This document shows, piece by piece, positions 17,940 through 27,499 of a stretch of 64,000 nucleotides of DNA (position 1 is the stretch's first letter; the number at the start of each line of letters is the position of its first letter). This stretch comes from Rhodothermales bacterium (GTDB taxonomy: Bacteria > Bacteroidota > Rhodothermia > Rhodothermales > UBA10348), in NCBI GenBank assembly GCA_040221055.1, contig JAVJVN010000004.1:186001-250000 (forward strand), read 5' to 3'. Under the pieces are notes generated by a model. The model saw only the letters and a program-made list of their open reading frames with translations. It ran no database searches and was not told where the DNA came from. The translations under genes and the position numbers were made by a program.

Positions 17940-18565
17940 CGCTCGCGGACCAGGCGTACGACCGCATTGAGCGGATGATCGTGACGCTCGAGTTGCCACC
18001 GGGGGCCCCGTTCTCGGAGGCCTCGCTGGCGGCCACGCTCGACCTCGGTCGGACACCCATCCGGGAGGCCCTGCAGCGCCTGGTGGCGGACCGGCTCGTC
18101 CTCGCCATTCCCAAGCGCGGCATGCAGGTAACGGACATTGACGTGCCCGAATACCTGGCCCTGCTCGAAACGCGGGCGGTGCTGGACCGGCTGACGGTCG
18201 GCCGCGCCGCAACGCGCGTAACGCCCGACATTGCCGCCGAGCTCCGCAGGCTTGCCGCCGACATCCAGATGGCGGCCACGAAGGACGATACGGACACCTT
18301 CATGCAGCTGGACCGCCAGGCGGACCTCGTGCTGGCCGAGGCCGCGGCGAATCCGTTCGGCGCCGACGCATCGCGGGCACTTCATGCCCACGCACGGCGT
18401 TTCTGGTACCAGTACCGGCATGCAGGCGACCTCACCGCATCTGCCGTGCACCACGCCGCCATCCTGCTGGCCGTCGCCGAAGGTGACAAGCGCGAGGCGG
18501 AATCCGAGAGCGACCGGTTCATGGCGTATCTCGAACACTTTACCCGGGAGGCCATCGGTCTCTGA
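17936..18565 (+). CDS. GntR-family (FCD domain) transcriptional regulator
   Basis: A 209-residue regulator with an N-terminal GntR winged helix (residues about 5-70, including FSEASLAATLDLGRTPIREA) and a C-terminal all-helical FCD ligand-binding domain. FCD metal-site candidates are Asp near 122 and His residues in HARRFW and VHHAAIL. It is the second gene of the hydroxyproline operon, coupled by a 4-bp overlap, and probably binds the 42-bp palindrome at 16981-17022. Hydroxyproline or a pathway intermediate is the expected effector. Confidence 0.88.
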   Translation: MTLADQAYDRIERMIVTLELPPGAPFSEASLAATLDLGRTPIREALQRLVADRLVLAIPKRGMQVTDIDVPEYLALLETRAVLDRLTVGRAATRVTPDIAAELRRLAADIQMAATKDDTDTFMQLDRQADLVLAEAAANPFGADASRALHAHARRFWYQYRHAGDLTASAVHHAAILLAVAEGDKREAESESDRFMAYLEHFTREAIGL

Positions 18566-18566
18566 T

Positions 18567-19568
18567 ATGGCCATTCATCGTTTCACGTGCATAGATGCAC
18601 ACACCTGCGGCAACCCGGTCCGGGTCATCACGACCGGCGGTCCGGTACTGGAAGGCGCATCCATGGCGGCGCGGCGTGAGCATTTCATGGCGGAGTTCGA
18701 CTGGATCCGCCAGGGGCTCATGTTCGAGCCCCGCGGACACGACATGATGTCGGGAAGCATCCTCTACGAGCCGACCCGGGAGGACTGCGACGTGGGCATC
18801 CTGTTCATTGAAACCAGCGGATGCCTGCCCATGTGCGGACACGGTACCATCGGCACGGTGACGGTCATCATCCAGGAGGACCTGGTCCGGCCGGCCGAAC
18901 CGGGGGTGCTTCGCCTGGAAACGCCCGCCGGACGGGTGGATGCCTACTACATCCTGGAGGGGGACCGTGTGGCCAGCGTCCGGCTCGTGAACATTCCCTC
19001 GTTCCTCTACAAGGCAGGGCTCACGGTGGAGTGTCCGGACCTGGGTGAACTGACCGTGGACGTGGCGTACGGCGGGAATTTCTACGCCATCGTGGACAGC
19101 CAACCGAATTTCCGCGACATGGCGGACTACACGGCCGGGGATTTCATCCGGTGGAGCCCGGTCGTGCGGCATCGATTGAATGCCGCCCATACGTTCGTGC
19201 ACCCGCTGGATGAGCGGATTCACGGAATGACCCACATGCTTTGGACCGGTGCCCCCACCGTTCGCGACGCGACCGCCCGGAACGCGGTGTTCTACGGCGA
19301 CAAGGCCATCGACCGGAGCCCGTGCGGCACGGGTACGTCCAGCCGGATGGCCCAATGGGCCGCTCAGGGGAAACTTGGTGAGGGCGACCTGTTCGTGCAC
19401 GAAAGCATCATCGGCAGTCTCTTCACGGGACGCGTGGAACGTTTGACCCGCGTCGGGGATTTTGATGCCATCGTGCCCAGTATTGCCGGCTGGGCCCGCG
19501 TCACCGGATACAACCAGATCCTGATTGACGACGACGACCCGTACGCCCACGGCTTCCAGGTGATTTGA
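18567..19568 (+). CDS. 4-hydroxyproline 2-epimerase (proline racemase family)
   Basis: A 333-residue proline-racemase fold enzyme with both catalytic cysteines, Cys90 (PMCGHG) and Cys253 (RSPCGTGTS). This separates it from the Cys/Thr dehydratase at 14236-15276. It is expected to convert trans-4-hydroxy-L-proline to cis-4-hydroxy-D-proline, the substrate of the oxidase encoded next. The ATG at 18567 follows the GntR stop at once, and the next gene begins three bases after the stop here. Proline racemase is the alternative, but the neighbours favour hydroxyproline. Confidence 0.87.
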   Translation: MAIHRFTCIDAHTCGNPVRVITTGGPVLEGASMAARREHFMAEFDWIRQGLMFEPRGHDMMSGSILYEPTREDCDVGILFIETSGCLPMCGHGTIGTVTVIIQEDLVRPAEPGVLRLETPAGRVDAYYILEGDRVASVRLVNIPSFLYKAGLTVECPDLGELTVDVAYGGNFYAIVDSQPNFRDMADYTAGDFIRWSPVVRHRLNAAHTFVHPLDERIHGMTHMLWTGAPTVRDATARNAVFYGDKAIDRSPCGTGTSSRMAQWAAQGKLGEGDLFVHESIIGSLFTGRVERLTRVGDFDAIVPSIAGWARVTGYNQILIDDDDPYAHGFQVI

Positions 19569-19571
19569 CCC

Positions 19572-20828
19572 ATGAGCATGAATTCGGATATCGTAGTTGT
19601 CGGCGGCGGGGCGGTCGGGCTGTGCACGGCGTGGTACCTGGCGGAGGCCGGGGCGCGGGTGACGGTGGTCGACCGGATGAGCGTGGATGAGAAGGCGTCG
19701 GTGGGCAACGCCGGCATGCTCGTCCCGAGCCACGTCGTGCCGCTGTCGGCACCGGGCGTGGTGATGAAGGGGCTCAAGATGATGATGAATGCATCGAGCC
19801 CGTTCCAGATTGCGCCGCGCGCAGACCGCTCTTTTTTGCGGTGGCTCTGGCTCTTCAACCGGCACGCCAACCGGCGGCACATGGCCTACGGGGTCCCGCT
19901 GCTGCGTGACCTGTCCCTGAAGAGTGTGGAACTGTTCCAGGAACTCTGTGCGCTGGAAGGACTTTTGGGCGCCGGTTTTGCGCAGACGGGGCTGCTCAAT
20001 CTGTACCGGGGCGACGCCGCCATGCGGGACGACCTGGCGCTGGCCGACGTGGCCGAGCGTGCGGGGTTGGCCATTGACCGGTTGGATGAGGATGCGGTGC
20101 GCGCCCTGGAACCCGATATCCGGGTGCCCATCCGGGGCGGGGTGTTCTACCGGCAGGATGCGTCCATCCATCCGGAAAAGTTCGTGGTGGCACTCGCGCA
20201 GATGCTGGCCGCCCGGGGCGTGGAGTTCGTGGATGCGACAGCGGGCGGCATTGACCGCAGCGTCGGGGTCGTGCTGGATGGCGCGGCGGCCGACGGCCGC
20301 CGCGCCATAGGGGGCGATCGGATTGTTGTTGCCGCCGGGGCCTGGACGCCGGCCCTCGTCAAATCGCTGGGTCTTCGCTTGCCGGTCGAGCCGGCGCGTG
20401 GGTACAGCGTGACCGTCCGCGAGCACGATACGTCCATCCGCATTCCGTGCGTGTTCACCGACGAGAAGATTACGATCACGCCCATGGCGGGTGAACTCCG
20501 GTTCACGGGCACGCTCACGCTGACCGGGTTCAATCGGGAGGTCCAATCGCGCCGAGCCGAGCCCATCCGCCGTCTGGCCCAGACCTATGCGGGCCCCTCC
20601 ATGGCCATCGAGAAGCCCGAAATGTGGAGCGGCTTCCGGCCCGCATCTCCCGACGGTCTGCCCATGATCGGCCTCGTTCCCGGCACCCGCAATATCTACG
20701 TGGCCACGGGCCACGGCATGCTCGGCGTCACCCAGGCGCCCGTCACCGGCCGCATGCTCTCGGCCATGATGGGCGGCCCTGCGCTCGACCTCGACGCCGA
20801 GCCGTACAACCCCGGACGTTTTGGGTAA
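19572..20828 (+). CDS. FAD-dependent D-amino acid dehydrogenase, probable cis-4-hydroxy-D-proline oxidase
   Basis: This 418-residue DAO-fold flavoprotein has a dinucleotide-binding motif at residues 6-14 (DIVVVGGGAVGL) and a C-terminal FAD-contact segment (SPDGLPMIG, then GHGMLGVTQAP). The length and plan match DadA-type enzymes. In the operon it would oxidise cis-4-hydroxy-D-proline to 1-pyrroline-4-hydroxy-2-carboxylate, which feeds the DapA-like deaminase. It overlaps the following fusion gene by eight bases if that gene starts at the TTG at 20821. Confidence 0.85.
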   Translation: MSMNSDIVVVGGGAVGLCTAWYLAEAGARVTVVDRMSVDEKASVGNAGMLVPSHVVPLSAPGVVMKGLKMMMNASSPFQIAPRADRSFLRWLWLFNRHANRRHMAYGVPLLRDLSLKSVELFQELCALEGLLGAGFAQTGLLNLYRGDAAMRDDLALADVAERAGLAIDRLDEDAVRALEPDIRVPIRGGVFYRQDASIHPEKFVVALAQMLAARGVEFVDATAGGIDRSVGVVLDGAAADGRRAIGGDRIVVAAGAWTPALVKSLGLRLPVEPARGYSVTVREHDTSIRIPCVFTDEKITITPMAGELRFTGTLTLTGFNREVQSRRAEPIRRLAQTYAGPSMAIEKPEMWSGFRPASPDGLPMIGLVPGTRNIYVATGHGMLGVTQAPVTGRMLSAMMGGPALDLDAEPYNPGRFG

Positions 20829-23800
20829 GACGATCTCTAGACCGCAGATTTCGCCGGAGGAGGTGTTGCGCCTGGTTCGGGACGCGTACGCGATTGGGGG
20901 CGCCGGCTCCCTCACAGTTGAGCCGCTCCCGGGGGATCGGGATTCCAACTGGAAGGTGTTGGTGGATGGCCGGCCGGTCGGGGTGCTGAAGGTATTCTCT
21001 CCGCTGGCGTCGCGGGCATGGATTGAGCTGGAGGAACGGGTGTTGGGGGCCGCGGCCGCCCGTGGTTTGCCCGTGCCGCAGGTGGTGCCCGCGGCCGACC
21101 AGCGCACGGTCCTGGCGTGGGAAGGGACGTTCGCGCGCATGGTGACGTGGCTGGAAGGCCGCCCCCTCGGGGACACGAATCCAGTTCGACCTGCGCATGC
21201 CCGGGCGCTCGGTCGGGTGCTCGGCCGTCTTGGACGCGCGCTCCAACCCCTGGACACCGCCGGGACCCCCGACGACTTCGCGTGGGACATGCTGAACGCG
21301 GACCGGACCGTGCGCGAGCGGCTGGACGATCTCACGGCGCATCCCTTTCTGCCTGAAACGGGCATGGACCTGGTGCAGGACGTGCTCACGCACTTCGTAG
21401 CCCAGGTCAAACCCGTACTGGCTGGCCTCCCGCGGCAACTCATCCACAACGATGCAAATGACTGGAACGTCCTCGTCCAGGGCGACGCCATAACCGGACT
21501 GCTGGACTTCGGCGACGTCGTGGCCGCCCCCCGCGTGGTGGACGTGGCCGTAGCCGCGGCCTATGCCGCCATGGACCGGACAGACCCGGTGGCGTTCATC
21601 GGCGAGGTCGTGGCCGGGTATCACGCCGAATACCCGCTGGACGAACAGGAAGTGGCCCTCGTGGCCGATCTCGTGCGCATGCGCCTGGTGGTGAGCGTGG
21701 CCATGTCGGCGTGGCGTCGCCGCTCGGAGCCCAACGATCCCTACCTGACCATCAGCGAGAGGTCCGCCTGGACGCTGCTGCATCGGCTGGCGGCCCTCCA
21801 CCCCCGTTTCGTGCACTACCGACTGAGGGCGGCCTGCGGAATGGAGCCCGTGCCCGGCTCGCGGCGCATCGGAAAATGGCTCAAGGAGCGCGCGGGGACC
21901 TTTCCGGCCGTCATCCGGCCGGCGCTCTCCAAGTTGGGCGCCGACCAGAGCGCATCATCCCCTGTCCTTTTTGATTTTTCCGTCAGCAGCCTGGAGTTCG
22001 GGCCCGTCGACCTGACCGTTCCGGGCGCCGCAGAAGACGAAATCTGGCGTCGATGCGGCGACGCGGTAGGCATTGGCCGGTACGCCGAGGCCCGACTGGC
22101 CTACACCGGCGTGCAGTTCGCGACAGAAACAGGCGCCCGCCGCACCATCCACATCGGAATTGACCTGTTCCGGCCTGCGGGATGCGCGGTGCACGCCCCG
22201 CTGGAAGGCACGGTCCAGGCCGCGCGCATCCACGACGACCAGTTCGACTACGGCGGATGCGTCATTTTGGAGCACACCATCGAAGGGCTCCCCACATTCT
22301 GGACGCTGTACGGCCACCTGAGCCATGCTACCGTGCTTGCGCTCACGCCTGGACAGCAGATATCGCCGGGGGAAGCCTTCGCGGAGCTCGGCGCGTGGGA
22401 TGAGAATGGCGGCTGGGTGGCCCACCTGCATTTCGAGGTCATCACCGACCTCCTGGACATGGAGGGCACGTATCCCGGAGTGGCCTCCCCCGACGAGGCC
22501 GATGTCTGGAAGTCGTTGTCCATCAACCCCGCCGACCTGCTGGGACTCGGGCTGGAAGCTACCGCTCCTCCGCCGCCCCCGCTGGACGAATTGCTGGATC
22601 GTCGGCGCGCCGTGCTGGGACCGAACCTGAGCCTGGCCTACCGCCCACCATTGCACATTGCCCGCGGCATCATGCAATACCTGTACGACCCCGAGGGACG
22701 GGCGTACCTGGATGCGGTGAACAACGTGGCCCACGTCGGGCATCAGAATCTGGCGGTCACGCGGGCTGTTTCGCGGCAGGTGCGCACGCAGAACACGAAT
22801 ACCCGGTACCTCCATGAGACGGTGCTGGAATTCGCTGAGCGCCTGCTGGAGACGCTGCCGGACCACCTGGAGGTGGTCTATCTGGTCAATTCAGGCAGCG
22901 AGGCCAACGACCTGGCCCTGCGCGTGGCGCGGACGGCTACCCGCCGTGAGGATGTGCTGGTCCTGGAGGGCGCCTACCACGGGCATCTGGGGTCGCTGAT
23001 TTCCGTCAGCCCCTACAAGTACGACGGGCCGGGGGGCACCGGAAGGCCGTCCGGGACATGGACGGTTCCCATGCCCGATGCTTACCGGGGGGCGTTCCGC
23101 GGGCAGACCGAGGCGACGGGTTCCGCATATGCGGCGCTCGTGAAGGAGGCACTGGACAACGCCGAGGCCGCTGGGCGGCCCATTGGCGCGTTCCTGGCCG
23201 AGTCCGTTCCGGGATGCGGTGGGCAGATCGTACCCCCGCCGGGATACCTGCGTCAGGCTGCCGAGTACGTGCGGGCCGCCGGTGGCGTGGTCATCCTGGA
23301 CGAAGTGCAGGTGGGCATGGGTCGTCCGGGCGATGCGTTCTGGGGCTTCGAGTTGCAGGGCGCCCGCCCCGACATGGTGGTTATCGGAAAACCCGTCGGA
23401 AACGGCCATCCGCTCGGCGTCGTGGCCATGACGCGCCCGCTGGCCCATGCGTTCAACACCGGGATGGAGTACTTCAACACCTTCGGCGGCAATGCCGTCT
23501 CGGCCGCCGCAGGTCTGGCCGTGCTGGCCGAAATCCGTGATCGGGGCTTGCAGACGCACGCCAAGGATGTGGGCGCGCATCTCATGGACGGGCTGCGGGG
23601 ACTCCAGCGCCGCTACCCCCTCATCGGGGATGTGCGCGGCGTCGGCCTCTTCGTGGGCGTCGAACTGGTCCTGGACCGCGAAACGCTGGAACCGGCGGCC
23701 GCCGCCGCCCGGTACATCGCGAACCGCATGGCCGAAATGGGGGTGCTCCTGTCCACCGACGGACCGCTGAACAATGTCCTCAAGATCAAGCCGCCCATGG

Positions 23801-23880
23801 TGTTCACGCGTCAGAACGCGGACTTCCTGGTGCACGTGCTGGAGCGGGTGCTGAAGGAGGACGCCGTGCAGATTCGATAG
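20821..23880 (+). CDS. Trifunctional fusion: APH-type kinase, M23-like domain, class III PLP enzyme (hydroxylysine kinase / phospho-lyase candidate)
   Basis: A 1019-residue protein with three domains. Residues about 1-330 are an aminoglycoside-phosphotransferase-fold kinase with catalytic HNDANDWN near 207 and DFGD near 224. Residues about 420-570 resemble M23 peptidases (HIGIDL, GHLSHA, HLHFEV). Residues about 600-1019 are a class III PLP enzyme with AYHGHLG and the PLP lysine near 856 ([12 protein letters not shown]). The kinase resembles hydroxylysine kinase, and the PLP domain resembles the AGXT2L phospho-lyases acting on phosphohydroxylysine or phosphoethanolamine. Beside hydroxyproline genes, hydroxylysine is the best substrate guess; ethanolamine is the main alternative. 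TTG start, chosen because family similarity begins there. Confidence 0.8.
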   Translation: MGKTISRPQISPEEVLRLVRDAYAIGGAGSLTVEPLPGDRDSNWKVLVDGRPVGVLKVFSPLASRAWIELEERVLGAAAARGLPVPQVVPAADQRTVLAWEGTFARMVTWLEGRPLGDTNPVRPAHARALGRVLGRLGRALQPLDTAGTPDDFAWDMLNADRTVRERLDDLTAHPFLPETGMDLVQDVLTHFVAQVKPVLAGLPRQLIHNDANDWNVLVQGDAITGLLDFGDVVAAPRVVDVAVAAAYAAMDRTDPVAFIGEVVAGYHAEYPLDEQEVALVADLVRMRLVVSVAMSAWRRRSEPNDPYLTISERSAWTLLHRLAALHPRFVHYRLRAACGMEPVPGSRRIGKWLKERAGTFPAVIRPALSKLGADQSASSPVLFDFSVSSLEFGPVDLTVPGAAEDEIWRRCGDAVGIGRYAEARLAYTGVQFATETGARRTIHIGIDLFRPAGCAVHAPLEGTVQAARIHDDQFDYGGCVILEHTIEGLPTFWTLYGHLSHATVLALTPGQQISPGEAFAELGAWDENGGWVAHLHFEVITDLLDMEGTYPGVASPDEADVWKSLSINPADLLGLGLEATAPPPPPLDELLDRRRAVLGPNLSLAYRPPLHIARGIMQYLYDPEGRAYLDAVNNVAHVGHQNLAVTRAVSRQVRTQNTNTRYLHETVLEFAERLLETLPDHLEVVYLVNSGSEANDLALRVARTATRREDVLVLEGAYHGHLGSLISVSPYKYDGPGGTGRPSGTWTVPMPDAYRGAFRGQTEATGSAYAALVKEALDNAEAAGRPIGAFLAESVPGCGGQIVPPPGYLRQAAEYVRAAGGVVILDEVQVGMGRPGDAFWGFELQGARPDMVVIGKPVGNGHPLGVVAMTRPLAHAFNTGMEYFNTFGGNAVSAAAGLAVLAEIRDRGLQTHAKDVGAHLMDGLRGLQRRYPLIGDVRGVGLFVGVELVLDRETLEPAAAAARYIANRMAEMGVLLSTDGPLNNVLKIKPPMVFTRQNADFLVHVLERVLKEDAVQIR

Positions 23881-24301
23881 CAGCCTGCAGCGCTTCGGGT
23901 TCGTCTGAACCGATGGCAAACCTGCGATTCGAGGCCAGCTCCAACTCCACGGCCCGCATGCCGTTGACGTTCCAGAGCGTCCCGCGCGGAATGATCCGGA
24001 TCCCCAACCCGTAATACCACGGATACCGCACCACCTTGGCCGACCGGATGCGCTCAAGCGGAATGGATTTCCGGATGAAGCCGCCCCCGAAGCGGATGTC
24101 CACGGCCGACGCGCCGACTTCCACGGTCAGCGAGCGGAACAGGGACAGCGGGATGAGCAGCACGACGAAGGTCACCGCCAGGATGAGGCCGACCGGACCT
24201 TCGGCGTCCCGGGCCATGACGCTGACAAGCGCCAGGACACCGGCTGTTATTCCGATGGCATACAGGAGGAACCAGCCGGTCTGGGTGTGTCGGTAGTGCA
24301 T
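23804..24301 (-). CDS. Two-TM membrane protein with PH-like domain
   Basis: A 165-residue protein with two hydrophobic helices (residues about 9-29 and 35-55) followed by a beta-rich segment ([51 protein letters not shown]) that looks like a bacterial PH-type domain. The C-terminus is Pro/Ala-rich. It converges on the fusion gene and overlaps its 3' end by 77 bases, so the last 25 or so residues lie antisense to it. No specific role can be assigned. Confidence 0.7.
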   Translation of the reverse strand: MHYRHTQTGWFLLYAIGITAGVLALVSVMARDAEGPVGLILAVTFVVLLIPLSLFRSLTVEVGASAVDIRFGGGFIRKSIPLERIRSAKVVRYPWYYGLGIRIIPRGTLWNVNGMRAVELELASNRRFAIGSDEPEALQAAIESARRPPSAPAPARAPGSPRSDA

Positions 24302-24407
24302 GATGGGCGGGAATTTACTGACTGACCGTCATCGCATCAATCCGGCTTGTTGATTGCCATGCGGCGCCGCGGTAGTATTCGAGATCCTTACCATCCTTCT
24401 CCTGCAT

Positions 24408-24803
24408 ATGCCCGTTTCCTTTTCCGTCCTGATCACTACCGGCCTCCTGGTCTTCAGCATGGGCATGGGGGGATGCGCTCGTGGCGACTCGCCGCGTGAG
24501 ACGGAGCGCGACCCGGCCGGAACCACCCTCATTGGCTCGGAGAAAATGGATGCGCCGCTCCGCCGCGCCCTGCGGGATGCCGACAAGAACCAGCACGATG
24601 TGTTTCTGGGCGTTGCCGAGGAGACCGCCTCGGATGCCGACGCCTTCATGACCCTGCAACAGGACCTGCGTACGGCCGGCCTCACCATCCGCACCATTTC
24701 CGGATCGGTGGTGACGGTCCGCGGACCCCGATCCGCCATTGAAACGGCCGCGGCCGACGATCGGATTGCCTCTCTTCAATTGAGCGCTTCACGCTCATTC
24801 TGA
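24408..24803 (+). CDS. Small lipoprotein resembling the propeptide of the adjacent subtilase
   Basis: This 131-residue protein has a signal peptide ending at a lipobox-like GMGGC. The remainder aligns by eye with the propeptide of the subtilase encoded 28 bp downstream. MDAPLRRALR matches MDAPLRALVR, and LRTAGLTIRTISGSVVTVRG matches VRTPGMTVRTLAGDIAVVRL, followed by matching IASLQLSASR and IRRLEASRTR. Subtilase propeptides (inhibitor I9 fold) fold and inhibit their protease. A free membrane-anchored copy could be an inhibitor or chaperone for the neighbour, or a relic of gene duplication. The ATG at 24408 was chosen because it begins the signal peptide. Confidence 0.65.
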   Translation: MPVSFSVLITTGLLVFSMGMGGCARGDSPRETERDPAGTTLIGSEKMDAPLRRALRDADKNQHDVFLGVAEETASDADAFMTLQQDLRTAGLTIRTISGSVVTVRGPRSAIETAAADDRIASLQLSASRSF

Positions 24804-24830
24804 CCCCAAACCAAACCCAACACAGCACCG

Positions 24831-27029
24831 ATGAACTCCCTGCTGCGCCTGCTCCTCATCGTCCTGCTTGGACTGTCCACCCTGCCCGCCCACGCCCAGT
24901 CGTCCCGCATGGATGCGCCCCTGCGCGCCCTCGTCCGCGGCCATGAAGCCGATGTCCGGCTCGGCAAGGCCGCTGCCGATCGCACCGTGGACATTTTCGT
25001 CCAGCTGGAAAACGGCGTCGTGCCGGATGCGGTCCGTACGCCGGGCATGACGGTCCGCACCCTGGCCGGAGATATTGCCGTCGTCCGGCTCCCCATTGAT
25101 GAGATTCCGGTGCTGGCCCGCATGTCGGGCATCCGCCGCCTGGAGGCCAGCCGGACCCGGCATCTCCTGCATGACGAAAGTCGGGCGCTCATCCGCGTGG
25201 ACCAGGTCCACGCCGGCGCGGATCTCGACCGGGCCTACCAGGGTGAAGGCGTGGTGGTCGGTGTGCTCGACACGGGCATTGACGTCAACCACCCGGATTT
25301 CCGGGACGGAAACGGAACGCGCATCCAGTATCTGCTCGAATACCTGGATCCCGAGGCCCACACCGAAGACTCCCGCGAATACACCAAAGCAGACATCGAT
25401 GCGGACGCATCGGCGGTCCAGCAGATTGACGGTGACGGACACGGAACGCACGTGGCCGGCTCCGCAGCCGGAAACGGTGCCGGCAACGCGGCCATGACGG
25501 GCATGGCCCCGAAAGCCGATTTGATCATTGTCAAAGGCACGCGCGCCGAAACCGGGGGTGGTTTTTCCGATGCCGATATCGTGGCCGGTGTCGAGTACAT
25601 CTTCAATCGCGCCGGTGAAATGGGCAAGCCGGCCGTCGTCAACCTGAGCCTGGGTGGTCATGACGGCCCCCACGACGGCAGCAGCCTTTCCGAACAGGCG
25701 CTGTCGAACCTCAGTGGACCGGGCCGCATCATTGTTGCTGCTGCCGGGAATGAAGGCTTTGACAATATCCACGTCGGCCATTCCACGGGTCCGGGAACGA
25801 CGTACCTGTACGTCGGGGGAGCCAGCAACGAGAGCCAGTTCGGTCTCAATGCCTGGCACGATGCCGGTACCGTCGCCCGTGCTTCGGTTGGCCTCTTCAG
25901 CCTGGATAATGGTGTCCTGACCCTGGTCAGCCAGTCGGATTGGGTCGCCTCCGGTGGGTACGCCGAGGGTATGGAACTCACCTTCGATGGTGAAGTGGTC
26001 GCCAGCGCGGCCATCGACCTGGAAACCACGGCCCATCCCGACAATGGCGATGGCAATCTCCAGGCCCTGATCGAAGGACTGGAGGGCGTGGACTTGTCCA
26101 ACTACCTGGCCGGATTCATGATCGAAGCGTCCGGTACCGGTCGTCTGGATGCCTGGGTCTTCGGGGGCGAATTGATCAACTTCTCCTTGCCCATTGACGG
26201 CTACGAGGTTATTCCAGGGGACTCGGACATGACCGTCGGCACGCCGGCCACCGCCGAAAAGGTGCTTGCCGTCGGCGCCTTCGTATCCAAGAATTCGTGG
26301 ACCAGTGGGGACGGGCTCACCTTCCTCTGGCCCGATCCCAACCTGGGCGGCGAGGCACCTGAAATCGGAGCCTATGCCTACTTCAGCAGCCGTGGACCAA
26401 CGCGTGACGGTCGCATCCACCCGCAGATATCCGCGCCGGGTGCCTTGATCTTCTCTGCCCATTCCGCCGATGTGGCTGAGCCGGACGCGGACCGGATGCT
26501 GGCCGGGGGGCAGTACATCGGATTCGAGGGCACCAGCATGGCGTCGCCCCACATTGCCGGTATTGTCGCCCTCATGCTTGAGGCCGACGCTGAACTGACG
26601 TATGAGGACGTGGTGAACCACCTTTCCACCACCGCGACCGTCGACGCGCAGACCGGTACCGGGCCCAATTCGACGTTCGGTGCGGGCAAGGTCGATGCCC
26701 TCGCTGCGCTCCAGTCCGTGACCGGGTATTCCGGCGTGAATACGTTGACAGAGACGGAATTGCCGCGCGCGGTCACGCTCAGCCAGAACTATCCGAACCC
26801 GTTCAATCCGGTGACCTCGGTGTCCTTCTCGTTGCCGCGGGCCATGGACGTGCAGGTCCAGGTATTCGACGCACTCGGTCGCCACGTCGGCACCTTGCTG
26901 GAAGGTCCCCTGCCCGCCGGGTCGCATGCGGTCCGGTTCGACGCCGGGACGCGCCCCAGCGGCATGTACCTGCTGCGCCTGAACACGGCAACCACGGTGC
27001 TGACGCGCCCGATGATCCTGTTGAAATAG
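24831..27029 (+). CDS. Secreted subtilisin-like serine protease (S8) with sorting domain
   Basis: A 732-residue exported protease: signal peptide to about residue 22 and a propeptide of about 26-110. The S8 catalytic domain has Asp147 (GVLDTGI), His204 (DGHGTHVAG) and Ser569 (GTSMAS). A large insertion near 290-470 separates His and Ser and resembles the PA-type or beta insertions of long subtilases. The last 80 or so residues begin SQNYPNPFNP and match the Por-type C-terminal sorting domain, implying secretion by a type IX-like route. The upstream gene encodes a free copy of the propeptide. Degradation of external protein would suit the nearby collagen amino-acid genes. Confidence 0.92.
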   Translation: MNSLLRLLLIVLLGLSTLPAHAQSSRMDAPLRALVRGHEADVRLGKAAADRTVDIFVQLENGVVPDAVRTPGMTVRTLAGDIAVVRLPIDEIPVLARMSGIRRLEASRTRHLLHDESRALIRVDQVHAGADLDRAYQGEGVVVGVLDTGIDVNHPDFRDGNGTRIQYLLEYLDPEAHTEDSREYTKADIDADASAVQQIDGDGHGTHVAGSAAGNGAGNAAMTGMAPKADLIIVKGTRAETGGGFSDADIVAGVEYIFNRAGEMGKPAVVNLSLGGHDGPHDGSSLSEQALSNLSGPGRIIVAAAGNEGFDNIHVGHSTGPGTTYLYVGGASNESQFGLNAWHDAGTVARASVGLFSLDNGVLTLVSQSDWVASGGYAEGMELTFDGEVVASAAIDLETTAHPDNGDGNLQALIEGLEGVDLSNYLAGFMIEASGTGRLDAWVFGGELINFSLPIDGYEVIPGDSDMTVGTPATAEKVLAVGAFVSKNSWTSGDGLTFLWPDPNLGGEAPEIGAYAYFSSRGPTRDGRIHPQISAPGALIFSAHSADVAEPDADRMLAGGQYIGFEGTSMASPHIAGIVALMLEADAELTYEDVVNHLSTTATVDAQTGTGPNSTFGAGKVDALAALQSVTGYSGVNTLTETELPRAVTLSQNYPNPFNPVTSVSFSLPRAMDVQVQVFDALGRHVGTLLEGPLPAGSHAVRFDAGTRPSGMYLLRLNTATTVLTRPMILLK

Positions 27030-27050
27030 GCCCGGTCAGTCCGACCGCAG

Positions 27051-27425
27051 CTACCCCACCAACTCCTTGATCCGGGTCTTGAGGGCGGCGAAATCCACGG
27101 GTTTCGAGACGTAGCCGGCGCATCCGAGGGCATGGGCACGCTCCCGGTATTCGTCGTTGTCGTAGGCGGTCATCATGCAGACCGGGAGGGGCGGCGGTTC
27201 GGCGGTAATCCGCTCCATCAATTCCAGGCCGGTCATGCCGGGCATGTTGATGTCGGACAGGACCAGCACCACGTCTGTCTTGCCGTGTTCGTGGAGGATA
27301 TCGAGGGCCTCCTCGCCGGAAAACGCGAACAGCAAATCGATTTCGCCCTTCGCGATCTCGCGGCGGAATCGCATGCGGAACAGGGTCTCGACATCACGCT
27401 CATCATCCACAACCAAAACTTTCAT
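27051..27425 (-). CDS. Stand-alone response regulator receiver
   Basis: A 124-residue single receiver domain: acidic VLVVDDE at the N-terminus, phospho-Asp in LSDINMPGM, switch Thr in MMTAYD, and Lys in VSKPVDF. There is no output domain. It resembles the receiver inside the kinase fusion at 28108-30381, with both sharing an RFR-I-x-G-x-x-x-F pattern after helix 1 and a KP-(I/V)-DF end. It is divergent from the ECF sigma gene with a 74-bp gap. It may serve as a phosphate acceptor for the kinases of the operon at 30362-44660. Confidence 0.88.
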   Translation of the reverse strand: MKVLVVDDERDVETLFRMRFRREIAKGEIDLLFAFSGEEALDILHEHGKTDVVLVLSDINMPGMTGLELMERITAEPPPLPVCMMTAYDNDEYRERAHALGCAGYVSKPVDFAALKTRIKELVG

Positions 27426-27499
27426 GGGGGTGCTCCGGCGGTAAGGCAATCGGGGAATGGGTACATTCGAATCGACAATATCCGACGTGCCCCGACGAG

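Noticed and set aside
18540-21491. Very long open frame on the minus strand across the hydroxyproline genes
   Set aside because: It is antisense to four well-supported genes, has no recognisable domain, and is rich in Arg/His/Gly/Pro as expected for antisense frames in GC-rich DNA.
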